A stretch of 64,000 bases of DNA from Streptomyces leeuwenhoekii. Lineage in GTDB: Bacteria > Actinomycetota > Actinomycetes > Streptomycetales > Streptomycetaceae. The notes under the pieces are model-generated. The model was not told where the DNA came from and searched no databases. It saw only the letters and a list, made by a program, of their open reading frames with translations. The position numbers and the translations under genes were made by a program. The DNA lies in assembly GCF_001013905.1 (NCBI RefSeq), contig NZ_LN831790.1:2108001-2172000 (forward strand), read 5' to 3'. This document shows, piece after piece, positions 37,042-45,970 of this stretch (position 1 is the first letter of the stretch; the number at the start of each line of letters is the position of its first letter).

Positions 37042-37932
37042 ATGAGTCTCACGCGTACCCTGAACCGGGCGCTCACCGCCACCACCGGCTTGCAGGTACG
37101 GCGGGTTCCCCGGCCCGCGCCGTCCCGGCCGGCGGCGCCCGGCGCCCGGTCCGAACAGCCGCCCGGGCCCGCCTACCGATGTCCCTCGCCCGAGGACCTG
37201 CCCGTCGAACGGCTGCTGCGGGAACCGGTGTTCATCATCTCCTCGGTGCGTTCCGGCTCCACCCTGCTGCGCATGATGCTGGGGGCCCACTCGCGGCTGC
37301 ACGCCCCGCACGAGCTGCACATCCGCCATCTGCGGGTCGACCACGGCAACGCCGTCGCACGCAGCGCCACGACCGCCCTCGGCCTGGCCCGCGGCGATCT
37401 GGAGCACCTGCTGTGGGACCGCGTCCTCCACCGCGAACTGGTCCGGTCCGGCAAGGACGTCATCGTGGAGAAGACGCCAGGCAACGCGTTCGTGTACCAG
37501 CGCCTGCGGGACTGCTGGCCCGACGCCCGGTTCGTGTTCCTGCTGCGCCACCCGGAGTCCGTCGCCCGGTCCTGGCACGAGAGCGACCCGGTCAAGCGGC
37601 CCTATGAGGCGGCCGTCACCGAGTCCCTGCGGTACATGGAGGCGGTGGAGGCCGCCCGCGCGGCGGGATCCGGCGGCCACACCGTGCGCTACGAGGACAT
37701 CACCGCCGCCCCGGAGGAGCAGATGCGCCGCCTGTGCGCGTTCCTCGGCGTCGACTACGAGCCGGGCATGCTCCGGTACGGCCGGGCGGGCGGCGGCAGG
37801 CCGGTCCGGGGTCTGGGCGACTGGCGCGAGACGATCCGCACCGGAGAGGTCCAGCCCGGGCGCCCGCTGCCGGGACCCGGCGAGATCGCCGAGGCGCTGC
37901 GCCCGATGTGCCGGACCTGGGGTTACCTGTGA
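37042..37932 (+). CDS. Sulfotransferase family protein
   Basis: This 296-residue enzyme of the PAPS-dependent sulfotransferase fold has the phosphosulphate-binding loop FIISSVRSGSTLLRMMLGAHS, the VEKTPGN motif with a candidate catalytic residue region, FVFLLRHPESVARSW (3'-phosphate binding) and the RYEDITAAPEEQMRRLCAFLG C-terminal motif. The first 55 residues are Pro/Arg-rich and probably disordered. The acceptor is unknown. It lies in the middle of the aryl-CoA degradation cluster but has its own upstream gap (82 bp) and no obvious metabolic link to it. Confidence 0.82.
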   Translation: MSLTRTLNRALTATTGLQVRRVPRPAPSRPAAPGARSEQPPGPAYRCPSPEDLPVERLLREPVFIISSVRSGSTLLRMMLGAHSRLHAPHELHIRHLRVDHGNAVARSATTALGLARGDLEHLLWDRVLHRELVRSGKDVIVEKTPGNAFVYQRLRDCWPDARFVFLLRHPESVARSWHESDPVKRPYEAAVTESLRYMEAVEAARAAGSGGHTVRYEDITAAPEEQMRRLCAFLGVDYEPGMLRYGRAGGGRPVRGLGDWRETIRTGEVQPGRPLPGPGEIAEALRPMCRTWGYL

Positions 37933-37945
37933 CCCGCGGCCCGGT

Positions 37946-40261
37946 TCAGACGCCGCCCAGGGCGAGCCGGGGCCTGGGGGCGTCCGTCCGCCCGGTCTGC
38001 GGGCGGCGGCTGCCAGCCCGGTAGGGCGCCGGCCACACCGCGCCGGGGCCGCCGTACCCCTGCTCGGCCGCCGCGTGCAGCGTCCAGTGCGGGTCGTACA
38101 GGTGCGGGCGGGCCAGCGCGCACAGGTCGGCGCGCCCGGCCAGGACGAGGGAGTTGACGTCGTCCCAGGAGGAGATCGCGCCGACCGCGATGACCGGGAC
38201 GCCCACCTCGTGGCGGATCCGGTCGGCGAACGGCGTCTGGTACGACCGCCCGAACCGCGGTTTCTCGTCGGCCACGACCTGCCCGGTGGAGACGTCGATC
38301 GCGTCGGCCCCGTGCGCGGCGAAGGCACGGGCGATCTCCACGGCGTCCTCGGCGCTCGTGCCGCCCTCGGCCCAGTCCGTGGCGGAGATGCGCACCGTCA
38401 GGGGGCGCTCCGGCGGCCACACCGCCCGTACGGCGTCGAAGACCTCCAGCGGGAAGCGCAGCCGCCGGCCGAGGCTGCCGCCGTAGGCGTCGGTGCGGCG
38501 GTTGGTGAGCGGGGAGAGGAAGCCGGACAGGAGGTAGCCGTGGGCGCAGTGCAGCTCCAGCAGGTCGAACCCGGCCCGGGCGGCGCGGGCGGCGGCTGCC
38601 GTGAACTGCTCCCTGACGTCGGTGAGCTGGGCCCGGGACAGCTCGCGCGGCACCTGGCTGTGCGGCTTGTACGGCAGCGGGGACGCGGCGACCAGAGGCC
38701 AGTTGCCCTCCTCCAGCGGCTCGTCCATGCCCTCCCACATCGGTTTGGTGGAGCCTTTGCGCCCGCTGTGGCCCAGTTGCACGCCGATCGCGGTGCCCGG
38801 CGCGCGGGTGTGCACGAAGTCGGTGATCCGCCGCCACGCCTCGGCCTGCCTGCCCGTGTAGAGGCCCGCGCAGCCGGGGGTGATGCGGCCCTCGGGGCTG
38901 ACGCACACCATCTCGGTCATCACCAGCCCGGCGCCGCCCAGGGCGCGGGCGCCCAGGTGGACCAGGTGGAAGTCGCCGGGGACGCCGTCGGCGGCGGAGT
39001 ACATGTCCATCGGTGACACCACGACCCGGTTGCGCAGGGTCAGGCCGCGCAGCCGGAACGGGGTGAACATCGGCGGGGTGCCGGGCGGGCAGCCGAAGTC
39101 CCGTTCGACGGCCTCGGTGAAGCGGGCGTCGCGCAGCCGCAGGTTGCCGTGGGTGACCCGGCGGCTGCGGGTGAGCAGGTTGAAGGCGAACTGGCGGGGC
39201 GGCTGGTCCAGGTGGAGGGCGAGGTTCTCGAACCACTCCAGGCTGGCCCGGGCGGCGCGCTGGGTGGAGGCCACGACGGGCCGGCGCTCCTCCTCGTACG
39301 CGGTTAGGGCCTCCTTGAGCGTCGGCCGTTCCGTCAGGCAGGCGGCCAGGGCGAGGGCGTCCTCGACGGCGAGCTTGGTGCCCGAGCCGATGGAGAAGTG
39401 GGCGGTGTGGGCCGCGTCGCCGAGGAGGACGACGTTGCCGTGCGACCAGCGCTCGGTGACGACCGTGCGGAAGGTGGTCCAGGCCGAGTTGTTCGACGTC
39501 AGCGGCCGGCCGCCGAGGGCGTCGGCGAAGATCCCGGCGCAGCGCTCGGCCGACTCCCGCTCCGTCAGGCCGGGGAAGCCGGCGGCCCGCCACACCTCCT
39601 CGCGCATCTCCACGATCACGGTGGAGGCGCCCTCGTCCGGCCCTCCGGCGGGACCGGCCGGGGGGTGGGGCGCGGGGCGGGAGTAGGGGTAGCCGTGCAA
39701 CTGCATCACGCCGTGCCCGGTCTCGGCGATCTCGAAGCGGAAGGCGTCGAAGGGGAAGCCGGCGGCCAGCCAGATGTAGCGGCAGCGGTGGCTGGTGATC
39801 CGGGGCCGGAACGCGTCGGCGTACGCCTCGCGGGTGGTGCTGTGCACGCCGTCCGCGGCGATAACGAGGTCGTACTCCCGCGCGAGGCGGCCGGGGGGCG
39901 GTGCCGGGGAGCGGAAGCGCAGGCCGACCCCGAGGTCACGGCAGCGGGCGTGCAGGACGGCCAGGAGCCGGCGGCGGCCGAGGGCGGCGAAGCCGTGGCC
40001 GCCGGAGGTGTGCCGGGTGCCGCGGTGGACGATGTCGATGGCGTCCCAGCGCACGAACTCCCGCCGGAGCGCCTGGTACACCACCGGGTCGGCGTGCTCG
40101 ATGCCGCCGAGCGTCTCGTCGGAGAGCACGACGCCGAAGCCGAAGGTGTCCTCGGGGGCGTTGCGCTCCCAGACCGTGACCTCGCGGGCGGGGTCGAGGC
40201 GCTTGAGCAGGGCGGCGGCGTACAGGCCCCCGGGGCCGCCCCCGATCACGGCCACCCTCAT
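37946..40261 (-). CDS. Flavin monooxygenase / old yellow enzyme fusion (2-aminobenzoyl-CoA or salicylyl-CoA monooxygenase/reductase type)
   Basis: This 771-residue two-domain flavoprotein has an N-terminal FAD monooxygenase with GGGPGG (7-12), the DLVIAADGVHS motif and GDAAHTAHFSIGSGTKLAVEDA. From about residue 400 it has an old-yellow-enzyme TIM barrel (MFTPFRLRGLTLRNRVVVSPM, VQLGHSGRKGS, ELHCAHGYLLSGFLSPLTN). This architecture is that of 2-aminobenzoyl-CoA monooxygenase/reductase, which hydroxylates and then reduces the ring, and of salicylyl-CoA 5-hydroxylase. The start ATG 40261 uses a ribosome site (GGGAGG) inside the end of the upstream enoyl-CoA hydratase gene. The exact substrate (anthraniloyl-CoA versus salicylyl-CoA) is undecided. 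RidA nearby favours the amino compound. Confidence 0.85.
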   Translation of the reverse strand: MRVAVIGGGPGGLYAAALLKRLDPAREVTVWERNAPEDTFGFGVVLSDETLGGIEHADPVVYQALRREFVRWDAIDIVHRGTRHTSGGHGFAALGRRRLLAVLHARCRDLGVGLRFRSPAPPPGRLAREYDLVIAADGVHSTTREAYADAFRPRITSHRCRYIWLAAGFPFDAFRFEIAETGHGVMQLHGYPYSRPAPHPPAGPAGGPDEGASTVIVEMREEVWRAAGFPGLTERESAERCAGIFADALGGRPLTSNNSAWTTFRTVVTERWSHGNVVLLGDAAHTAHFSIGSGTKLAVEDALALAACLTERPTLKEALTAYEEERRPVVASTQRAARASLEWFENLALHLDQPPRQFAFNLLTRSRRVTHGNLRLRDARFTEAVERDFGCPPGTPPMFTPFRLRGLTLRNRVVVSPMDMYSAADGVPGDFHLVHLGARALGGAGLVMTEMVCVSPEGRITPGCAGLYTGRQAEAWRRITDFVHTRAPGTAIGVQLGHSGRKGSTKPMWEGMDEPLEEGNWPLVAASPLPYKPHSQVPRELSRAQLTDVREQFTAAAARAARAGFDLLELHCAHGYLLSGFLSPLTNRRTDAYGGSLGRRLRFPLEVFDAVRAVWPPERPLTVRISATDWAEGGTSAEDAVEIARAFAAHGADAIDVSTGQVVADEKPRFGRSYQTPFADRIRHEVGVPVIAVGAISSWDDVNSLVLAGRADLCALARPHLYDPHWTLHAAAEQGYGGPGAVWPAPYRAGSRRPQTGRTDAPRPRLALGGV

Positions 40262-40263
40262 CG

Positions 40264-41091
40264 CTACCTCCCGCGCCACTTCGGCGGCCGCTTCTCGGTG
40301 AAGGCCGCGTGGAACTCGGCGTAGTCCTCGCCGTTCATCAGCAGCGCCTGCGTCGCGGCGTCCAGCTCGACGGAGGCGGCCAGCGGCATGTCCAGTTCGG
40401 CGGTGAGCAGCGCCTTGGTCTGGGCGTGGGCCAGGGCCGGGCCGTCGGCCAGGCGGCGGGCGAGCGCGTGGGCGGCCTGGTCGGCGCGGCCCTCGTCGGT
40501 CAGCTCGCTGATCAGGCCGATCCGCTCGGCCTCGGGTGCGCGCACCGGCTCGCCGAGCATCAGCAGCCGGGTGGCGTGGCCGAGCCCGACGACGCGGGGC
40601 AGCAGATAGGCGGCGCCCATGTCACCGCCGGACAGGCCGACCCGGGTGAAGAGGAAGGCGAAGCGGGCGCTGGGGTCGGCCACGCGGAAGTCCGCGGCCA
40701 GCGCGAGCACGGCCCCGGCGCCGGCCGCGACGCCGTGCACCGCGGCGATCACCGGGAAGGGGCACTCCCGGATGGCCCGCACCACCTGACCGGTCATGCG
40801 GTTGAAGTCGAGGAGGTGGGCGGTGTCCAGGGACAGCGTGGCGCCGATGATCTCCTCGACGTCGCCGCCGGAGCAGAAGCCGCGTCCTTCGCCCGCCAGC
40901 ACCAGGGCGCGCACGGAGCGGGTCCGGGAGAGCTCGGCGAGCAGGTCGCGCAGATCGGCGTAGGCGCCGAAGGTGAGCGCGTTGAGCTTGTCGGGTCGGG
41001 CGAGGGTGACGGTGGCGACGCCGTCGGCCAGATCGACGCGCAGGTGCCGCCAGTGGGGGGTGGGGACGGCGGAGCCGGTGAAGGGACTCAT
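40264..41091 (-). CDS. Enoyl-CoA hydratase/isomerase family protein
   Basis: This 275-residue crotonase-fold enzyme has the oxyanion-hole segments ALVLAGEGRGFCSGGDVEEI and HGVAAGAGAVLALAADFRVAD, plus SARFAFLFTRVGLSGGDMGAAYLLPRVVG. In the usual Glu positions, the first region is not clearly acidic while the second (GLSGGDMG) retains Asp, so the reaction may be hydration, ring hydrolysis or isomerisation. It leads a two-gene operon with the monooxygenase/reductase fusion. ATG 41091 has GAGGAGG upstream. A TGAC-N4-GTCA palindrome lies 66 bp further upstream. Confidence 0.85.
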   Translation of the reverse strand: MSPFTGSAVPTPHWRHLRVDLADGVATVTLARPDKLNALTFGAYADLRDLLAELSRTRSVRALVLAGEGRGFCSGGDVEEIIGATLSLDTAHLLDFNRMTGQVVRAIRECPFPVIAAVHGVAAGAGAVLALAADFRVADPSARFAFLFTRVGLSGGDMGAAYLLPRVVGLGHATRLLMLGEPVRAPEAERIGLISELTDEGRADQAAHALARRLADGPALAHAQTKALLTAELDMPLAASVELDAATQALLMNGEDYAEFHAAFTEKRPPKWRGR

Positions 41092-41452
41092 GACGGGCGG
41101 CCTCCTCGGACGGGCGCGGCCTCACTGAGCGCTGCCCTCAAGCTATCACCGGTCTGTGACCGTCGTCACGAAAGCGCGATAACCCACCAAGGGCGGGCGT
41201 CATCAGGTGGCGGTTTCCGGCCGCTGGTCACACCAGTCACACCGGCAACTTCGTCCTCTCCGTCACCAAACGTCTACAACGTCACCGGACGTCGACAAGC
41301 GGGTAACGTCCGGAGCACGGGGGCGACAGGGACCGTTCACCCGGGTAGGCCGCCCCGTAGCCGGGACCGAAGGTCCCGCGCGGTGCCCGTCGAACGGCTC
41401 TGCCGGGCGGCGCCGTACCATTCATACGGTTGAAAGCAGGACAGCCTGCTCC
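41092..41452. other. Divergent promoter region upstream of the enoyl-CoA hydratase
   Basis: This 361-bp stretch has no convincing gene. It carries the TGAC-N4-GTCA palindrome (listed) and several near-repeats of CGTC and CAACGTC around 41210-41300. It must hold promoters for both the leftward catabolic operon and the rightward ATPase gene. Confidence 0.5.
41157..41168. promoter_or_regulatory. TGAC-N4-GTCA palindrome upstream of the enoyl-CoA hydratase operon
   Basis: TGACCGTCGTCA, extended by G and C to a 14-bp perfect inverted repeat, shares its arms and right flank with the element at 34373. It is a candidate PaaX-family site. Confidence 0.62.
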
Positions 41453-41962
41453 ATGAACGGACTCGCCGTGCACGATCGCTCCCCCGCCCGCCCGTCGCCC
41501 GACCACCGCTCCGCATGGAGGCACCGCGTGCCGCCTCGCCCTCCGGCCTCGTGGCGTATCGAGCTGCCGCACACCACCGCGGCCGTCCCGGTGGCCCGTG
41601 CGCTGGTCCGCTCGGCCCTGGCCGAGCAGGAGCACACGGCCGACTGCGACACCGCGGAGCTGCTGACGGCCGAGCTGGTCGCCAACGCCGTGGAGCACAC
41701 CTCCGGCGACGCCCCGATCGAGCTGGTCGTGGAGCTGATGCCGACCGCCTGCCAGGTCGAGGTGCACGATCCGGACCCGGCCCCGCCGGGCGCCCTGACC
41801 CGTCCGGTGGACATCGAGCCCGACCCCTGGCAGGAGGGCGGGCGCGGCCTGCTGCTGATCCGCGCCCTGAGCTCCTCCTGCGGGCACCGCCCCACCGCCT
41901 CCGGCAAGGCGGTCTGGTTCAGACTGCCTGTGGTACCCGCTCAGCGGCGTCGTCCGGCGTGA
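41453..41962 (+). CDS. Anti-sigma-factor-type histidine-kinase-like ATPase
   Basis: This 169-residue protein has a C-terminal HATPase_c_2 domain. Motifs are the N-box ELVANAVEHTSG, a degenerate G1 (VEVHDPDPAPPG) and the G2-like EGGRGLLLIRALSS. Streptomyces carry dozens of such RsbW/SpoIIAB-like proteins that act as switch kinases or anti-sigma factors. The partner here is unknown. ATG 41453 is used. GTG 41528, with GGAGG 6 nt upstream, is an equally good start and would give 144 residues. The gene overlaps the convergent permease gene end by 44 bp. Confidence 0.78.
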   Translation: MNGLAVHDRSPARPSPDHRSAWRHRVPPRPPASWRIELPHTTAAVPVARALVRSALAEQEHTADCDTAELLTAELVANAVEHTSGDAPIELVVELMPTACQVEVHDPDPAPPGALTRPVDIEPDPWQEGGRGLLLIRALSSSCGHRPTASGKAVWFRLPVVPAQRRRPA

Positions 41963-43355
41963 GGCCGCCCCGGGCGAGCCGCGAGTTGCGGCGCCCGTAG
42001 AGGACGTACAGCACGAGCCCCGCCGCCAGGAAAACGGCGAACTGGATCCACGTCGTCACGCCCGTCTCGTACATCAGGTACAGGCAGAAGCCGACGCCGA
42101 GCAGGGGCATCACCGGGTAGAGCGGCACTCGGAAGGTGCGCTCCAGGTCCGGCTCGCGGCGGCGCAGCGCGATCACCGCGACGTTGACGGCCGCCATGGT
42201 GGCCAGCGTTCCGATGGTGCACAGGTTGACCACCGCGTCCAGCGAGGCGAAGGCGGCCGGGAGCGCGAAGACGGCACCGACGATCAGGGTTCCGGCGACC
42301 GGGGTGGCGGTGCGCGGGGAGACCTTCTCGAAGACCCGCGGGACGAGCCCGTCGCGGGACATGGACATCAGGATGCGGGTCTGGCCGTACATCACGGCGA
42401 GCACCACCGACGCGATGGCGACCACCGCGCCGAAGGCGACGACCGCGCCGCCGACCGTGGAGCCGGTGACCTCGTTGACGACGTAGCTCAGCGCGGCGGG
42501 CCGGCCGCCGACCGCGTCGCCGCCGATGGCGCCGATCGCGGCGAGGGCGACCGCGCAGTACAGCAGGGTGACCAGGCCGATGCAGACCAGGATGGCGATC
42601 GGGATGTGGCGGCGCGGGTTCTTCGCCTCCTCGCCGGCCGTGGTGATCGCGTCGAAGCCGATGTAGGAGAAGAAGGCGGCCGTGGTGCCGGCGCCGATGC
42701 CGCCGAGGCCGGCCGGGGAGAACGGGGTGAGGTTGCCGTCCTTGAAGGCGGTGAAGCCGATGGCGCAGAAGGCGACGAGGACGGCGATCTTCAGGACGGC
42801 CATGGCGGCCGTGGCCCGGGCGCTCTCGCGCACCCCGCGCACCAGCAGGACGCAGGCCAGGGCGATGACGATCACCGCGGGCAGGTTGATCACGCCGCCG
42901 TCACCGGGGCCCGCGGAGAGCGCGCCGGGCAACTGCAGGCCGATCAGGCTGTCCAGCAGTTCGTTGACGTACTGGCTCCAGCCGACCGCGACCGCGGACA
43001 CGGAGACGCCGTATTCGAGGAGCAGGCACCAGCCGACCAGGAAGGCGGTGGTCTCGCCGAGCCCGGCGTAGGCGAAGGAGTACGAGGAGCCGGAGACCGG
43101 GATCGCGCCGCCCAGCTCGGCGAAGGCGAAGGCGGTGAAGACGCAGGTGATCGCGGCCAGCACGAAGGAGACGACGACGGCCGGGCCGGCCTCGCCGACC
43201 GAGTCGGACAGGCCGACGAAGATGCCGGTGCCGACGATGGCGCCGACGCCGAAGCAGATGAGCTGGAACAGGCCCATCGTCCGTTTGAGGCCGTGGCCCG
43301 CGCGGTCGGCGCCGGATTCGGCCACCAGGAGGTGGGGCGACTTGATACGGGGCAT
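41919..43355 (-). CDS. APC-superfamily amino acid permease (probably cationic amino acids)
   Basis: This 478-residue transporter has about 12-13 hydrophobic segments. It begins with the APC signature GLFQLICFGVGAIVGTGIFVGL, then PVSGSSYSFAYAGLGETTAFLVGW and FFSYIGFDAITTAGEEAKNPRRHIP, which resembles cationic amino-acid transporters (CAT type). It lies 127 bp behind ornithine carbamoyltransferase and arginine deiminase in the same orientation, so arginine uptake or arginine/ornithine exchange is the likely role, by context. ATG 43355. The 3' end overlaps the convergent ATPase gene. Confidence 0.84.
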   Translation of the reverse strand: MPRIKSPHLLVAESGADRAGHGLKRTMGLFQLICFGVGAIVGTGIFVGLSDSVGEAGPAVVVSFVLAAITCVFTAFAFAELGGAIPVSGSSYSFAYAGLGETTAFLVGWCLLLEYGVSVSAVAVGWSQYVNELLDSLIGLQLPGALSAGPGDGGVINLPAVIVIALACVLLVRGVRESARATAAMAVLKIAVLVAFCAIGFTAFKDGNLTPFSPAGLGGIGAGTTAAFFSYIGFDAITTAGEEAKNPRRHIPIAILVCIGLVTLLYCAVALAAIGAIGGDAVGGRPAALSYVVNEVTGSTVGGAVVAFGAVVAIASVVLAVMYGQTRILMSMSRDGLVPRVFEKVSPRTATPVAGTLIVGAVFALPAAFASLDAVVNLCTIGTLATMAAVNVAVIALRRREPDLERTFRVPLYPVMPLLGVGFCLYLMYETGVTTWIQFAVFLAAGLVLYVLYGRRNSRLARGGLTPDDAAERVPQAV

Positions 43356-43482
43356 GCGGGTGGTGCTCGTTTCTGGTGGTGCGGTGCGACGGGTGGGTCG
43401 CGGGCGGCGGCCGGAAGGGGTGGCTCCGAGCCGCCGGTCAGCTTAAGCCCTGCTCAGGCGGGTCCTGTCCGGGCCCACCCGC

Positions 43483-44490
43483 TCAGGCGAGGGTGGCGAC
43501 CAGGACCGCCTTGATGGTGTGCAGCCGGTTCTCCGCCTCGTCGAAGACGACCGAGTGCGCCGACTCGAACACCTCGTCGGTGACCTCCAGGGAGTCCAGC
43601 CCGTGGGCCTCGAAGACCTCCTGGCCGACCTTGGTGCCCAGGTCGTGGAAGGCGGGCAGGCAGTGCAGGAACTTCACGTCCGGGTTGCCGGTGGCGCGCA
43701 GCACGTCCATGGTCACGGCGTACGGGGCGAGGGCGGCGATCCGCTCCGCCCAGACGTCCTTGGGCTCGCCCATGGAGACCCATACGTCGGTGGCGACGAA
43801 GTCGACGCCCCGGACGCCGTCCGCGACCTCCTCCGTCAGCGTGATCCGCGCGCCGCTGGCGGCGGCCAGCTCGTGCGCCCGGTCGACGATCTCCTGGGCG
43901 GGCCAGTAGGACTTCGGGGCGACGATCCGCACGTCCATGCCGAGCAGGGCGCCGGTGACCAGGTAGGAGTTGCCCATGTTGAAGCGGGCGTCGCCCAGGT
44001 AGGCGAAGGCGATCCCGGCCATCGGCTTGGCGCAGTGCTCGGTCATCGTCAGCACGTCGGCGAGCATCTGGGTGGGGTGCCAGTCGTCGGTGAGGCCGTT
44101 GTAGACGGGCACGCCGGCGTAGGCCGCCAGCTCCTCCACCTTCGCCTGGCTGTCCCCGCGGTACTCGATCGCGTCGAACATGCGACCGAGTACGCGCGCG
44201 GTGTCCTTCACCGACTCCTTGTGGCCGATCTGCGAGCCGGACGGGTCCAGATAGGTGGTCGAGGCGCCCTGGTCGGCGGCGGCGACCTCGAAGGCGCAGC
44301 GGGTGCGCGTGGAGGTCTTCTCGAAGATCAGGGCGATGTTCTTGCCGGTCAGGCGCCGCTGCTCGGTCCCGGCCTGCTTGGCGGCCTTCAGCTCGGCGGC
44401 CAGCTCGACCAGGCCGCGGAACTCCTCCGCGGTGAAGTCGAGCTCCTTGAGGAAGGGGCGGCCGGCGAGGGCGGGCGGGACTGTCGCCAT
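43483..44490 (-). CDS. Ornithine carbamoyltransferase (catabolic context)
   Basis: This 335-residue enzyme interconverts ornithine plus carbamoyl phosphate and citrulline. The carbamoyl-phosphate motif is [16 protein letters not shown] (STRTR at 60-64), with HPTQMLAD, and the ornithine/proton-relay loop [13 protein letters not shown] 44490 ([10 protein letters not shown]) is chosen over an upstream in-frame start. The neighbour arginine deiminase and the permease suggest it works in arginine breakdown, as ArcB, although it could equally be the biosynthetic ArgF. No carbamate kinase gene is nearby. A palindrome at 44545 sits in its promoter. Confidence 0.9.
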   Translation of the reverse strand: MATVPPALAGRPFLKELDFTAEEFRGLVELAAELKAAKQAGTEQRRLTGKNIALIFEKTSTRTRCAFEVAAADQGASTTYLDPSGSQIGHKESVKDTARVLGRMFDAIEYRGDSQAKVEELAAYAGVPVYNGLTDDWHPTQMLADVLTMTEHCAKPMAGIAFAYLGDARFNMGNSYLVTGALLGMDVRIVAPKSYWPAQEIVDRAHELAAASGARITLTEEVADGVRGVDFVATDVWVSMGEPKDVWAERIAALAPYAVTMDVLRATGNPDVKFLHCLPAFHDLGTKVGQEVFEAHGLDSLEVTDEVFESAHSVVFDEAENRLHTIKAVLVATLA

Positions 44491-44544
44491 GGGGCGCTCC
44501 AGGGAGGGACGGGAACAAGACATCTGGAATTCTATACGACTCTC

Positions 44545-44564
44545 GGCATTCTTATACGAATGCC
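44545..44564. promoter_or_regulatory. GGCATTC-N6-GAATGCC palindrome upstream of ornithine carbamoyltransferase
   Basis: This is a 20-bp inverted repeat with 7-bp arms and an AT-rich centre (TTATAC), 55 bp upstream of the start. It loosely resembles an ArgR box, but the half-site orientation does not match the E. coli form well. Confidence 0.5.
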
Positions 44565-44580
44565 TGTGCGGGCCGTCCGT

Positions 44581-45804
44581 TCACACGGCGTCCCGCTCGA
44601 CCGGGCAGCTCATGCAGCGCGGCCCGCCCCGGCCCCGCCCGAGCTCGCTGCCCGGGATCTCGATCACCTCGATGCCCTGCTTGCGCAGATGCGTGTTGGT
44701 GGTGGAGTTCCGCTCGTAGGCGACCACGACACCCGGCTCCACGGCGAGCACGTTGCAGCCGTCGTCCCACTGCTCGCGCTCGGCCGCGTGCACGTCCTGG
44801 GTGGCGGTGAGCACCCGGATCTCGCTCAGGCCGAGCGCGGCGGCGATCGCCCGGTGCATGTGCTCCGGCGGATGGTCGGTGACCTTCAGCTCCTTGTCCC
44901 CCACCCCCGGCTCGATGGTGTACGAGCGCAGCATGCCGAGCCCCGCGTACTGGGTGAAGGTGTCGCCGTCGACCATCGTCATCACCGTGTCGAGATGCAT
45001 CAGGGCGCGCCGCTTGGGCATGTCGAGGGCCACGATGGTCCGCGCGGACCCCGCCGCGAACAGCTTGTGGGCGAGCATCTCCACGGCCTGCGGCGTGGTC
45101 CGCTCGCTCATGCCGATGAGGACCGCGCCGTTGCCGATGACCAGCACGTCCCCGCCCTCGATGGTCGAGGGGTAGTCGGCCAGCCCCTCGGACCAGACGT
45201 GGAACGGCTCGTCGCGGAAGAGGGGGTGGTGCCGGTAGATCGCCTCGAAGTGCACGGTCTCGCGCTGCCGGGCGGGCCAGCGCATCGCGTTGATCGAGAC
45301 ACCGTCGTATATCCAGGCGGAGGTGTCGCGGGTGAAGAGGTGGTTGGGCAGCGGGCCGAGCAGGAAGTCGTCCAGCTCCATGACGTGGAAACGCACCGAG
45401 GTGGGCTCCGCGTGCGCGTCCAGGAACTCCCGCTTGGTCATGCCGCCCACCAGGGCCTCGGCCAGTTCCCGGGAGGGCAGGGTCTCGAAGGCGGCCCTCA
45501 GGTGGTCCGTGGCCAGCGGTCCGTACTCCTTCTCGTCGAAGACCCGGTCCAGGATCAGCGCCCGGGCCTGCGGCAGGTCGAGGGTCTCGGTGAGCAGGTC
45601 GCCGAAGAGGTGGACGGCGACCCCGCGGTCGCGCAGCACGTCGGCGAACCCGTCGTGCTCGGCGCGTGCCCGGCGCACCCAGAGCACGTCGTCGAAGAGG
45701 AGCGCGTCCTTGTTGCTGGGGGTGAGCCTTTTGAGCTCGAGATCCGGCCGGTGCAGGATGACGCGGCGCAGCCGCCCGGCCTCGGAGTCGACGTGGAATC
45801 CCAT
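44581..45804 (-). CDS. arcA: Arginine deiminase
   Basis: This 407-residue enzyme hydrolyses arginine to citrulline and ammonia. Guanidino-group-modifying features are present: [65 protein letters not shown], and the C-terminal nucleophile in PRCMSCP (Cys397). Its length is normal for the family. ATG 45804 ([10 protein letters not shown]) is used. It is first in an arcA - ornithine carbamoyltransferase - permease set, each gene separated by about 90-130 bp, so internal promoters are possible. Confidence 0.93.
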   Translation of the reverse strand: MGFHVDSEAGRLRRVILHRPDLELKRLTPSNKDALLFDDVLWVRRARAEHDGFADVLRDRGVAVHLFGDLLTETLDLPQARALILDRVFDEKEYGPLATDHLRAAFETLPSRELAEALVGGMTKREFLDAHAEPTSVRFHVMELDDFLLGPLPNHLFTRDTSAWIYDGVSINAMRWPARQRETVHFEAIYRHHPLFRDEPFHVWSEGLADYPSTIEGGDVLVIGNGAVLIGMSERTTPQAVEMLAHKLFAAGSARTIVALDMPKRRALMHLDTVMTMVDGDTFTQYAGLGMLRSYTIEPGVGDKELKVTDHPPEHMHRAIAAALGLSEIRVLTATQDVHAAEREQWDDGCNVLAVEPGVVVAYERNSTTNTHLRKQGIEVIEIPGSELGRGRGGPRCMSCPVERDAV

Positions 45805-45970
45805 GTCTCCATCCTGACCACTCGGGCGGGTGTTCACCCGCAGCTCGCCGGGAACGATGCGCCGTCGCGCGCGGCGGCCCGCGCGGCCCCGGGGGCAAGG
45901 GCGTCCGGGGCCCGGCCGGCGAGCCGCGGCGGCCGTGCCGTGACGCGTCGGCGCCACGGCACGGCCCGTC

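Noticed and set aside
44545..44564. Firm ArgR box call
   Set aside because: Half-sites read ATTC...GAAT rather than the expected orientation, so it is listed only as a palindrome.
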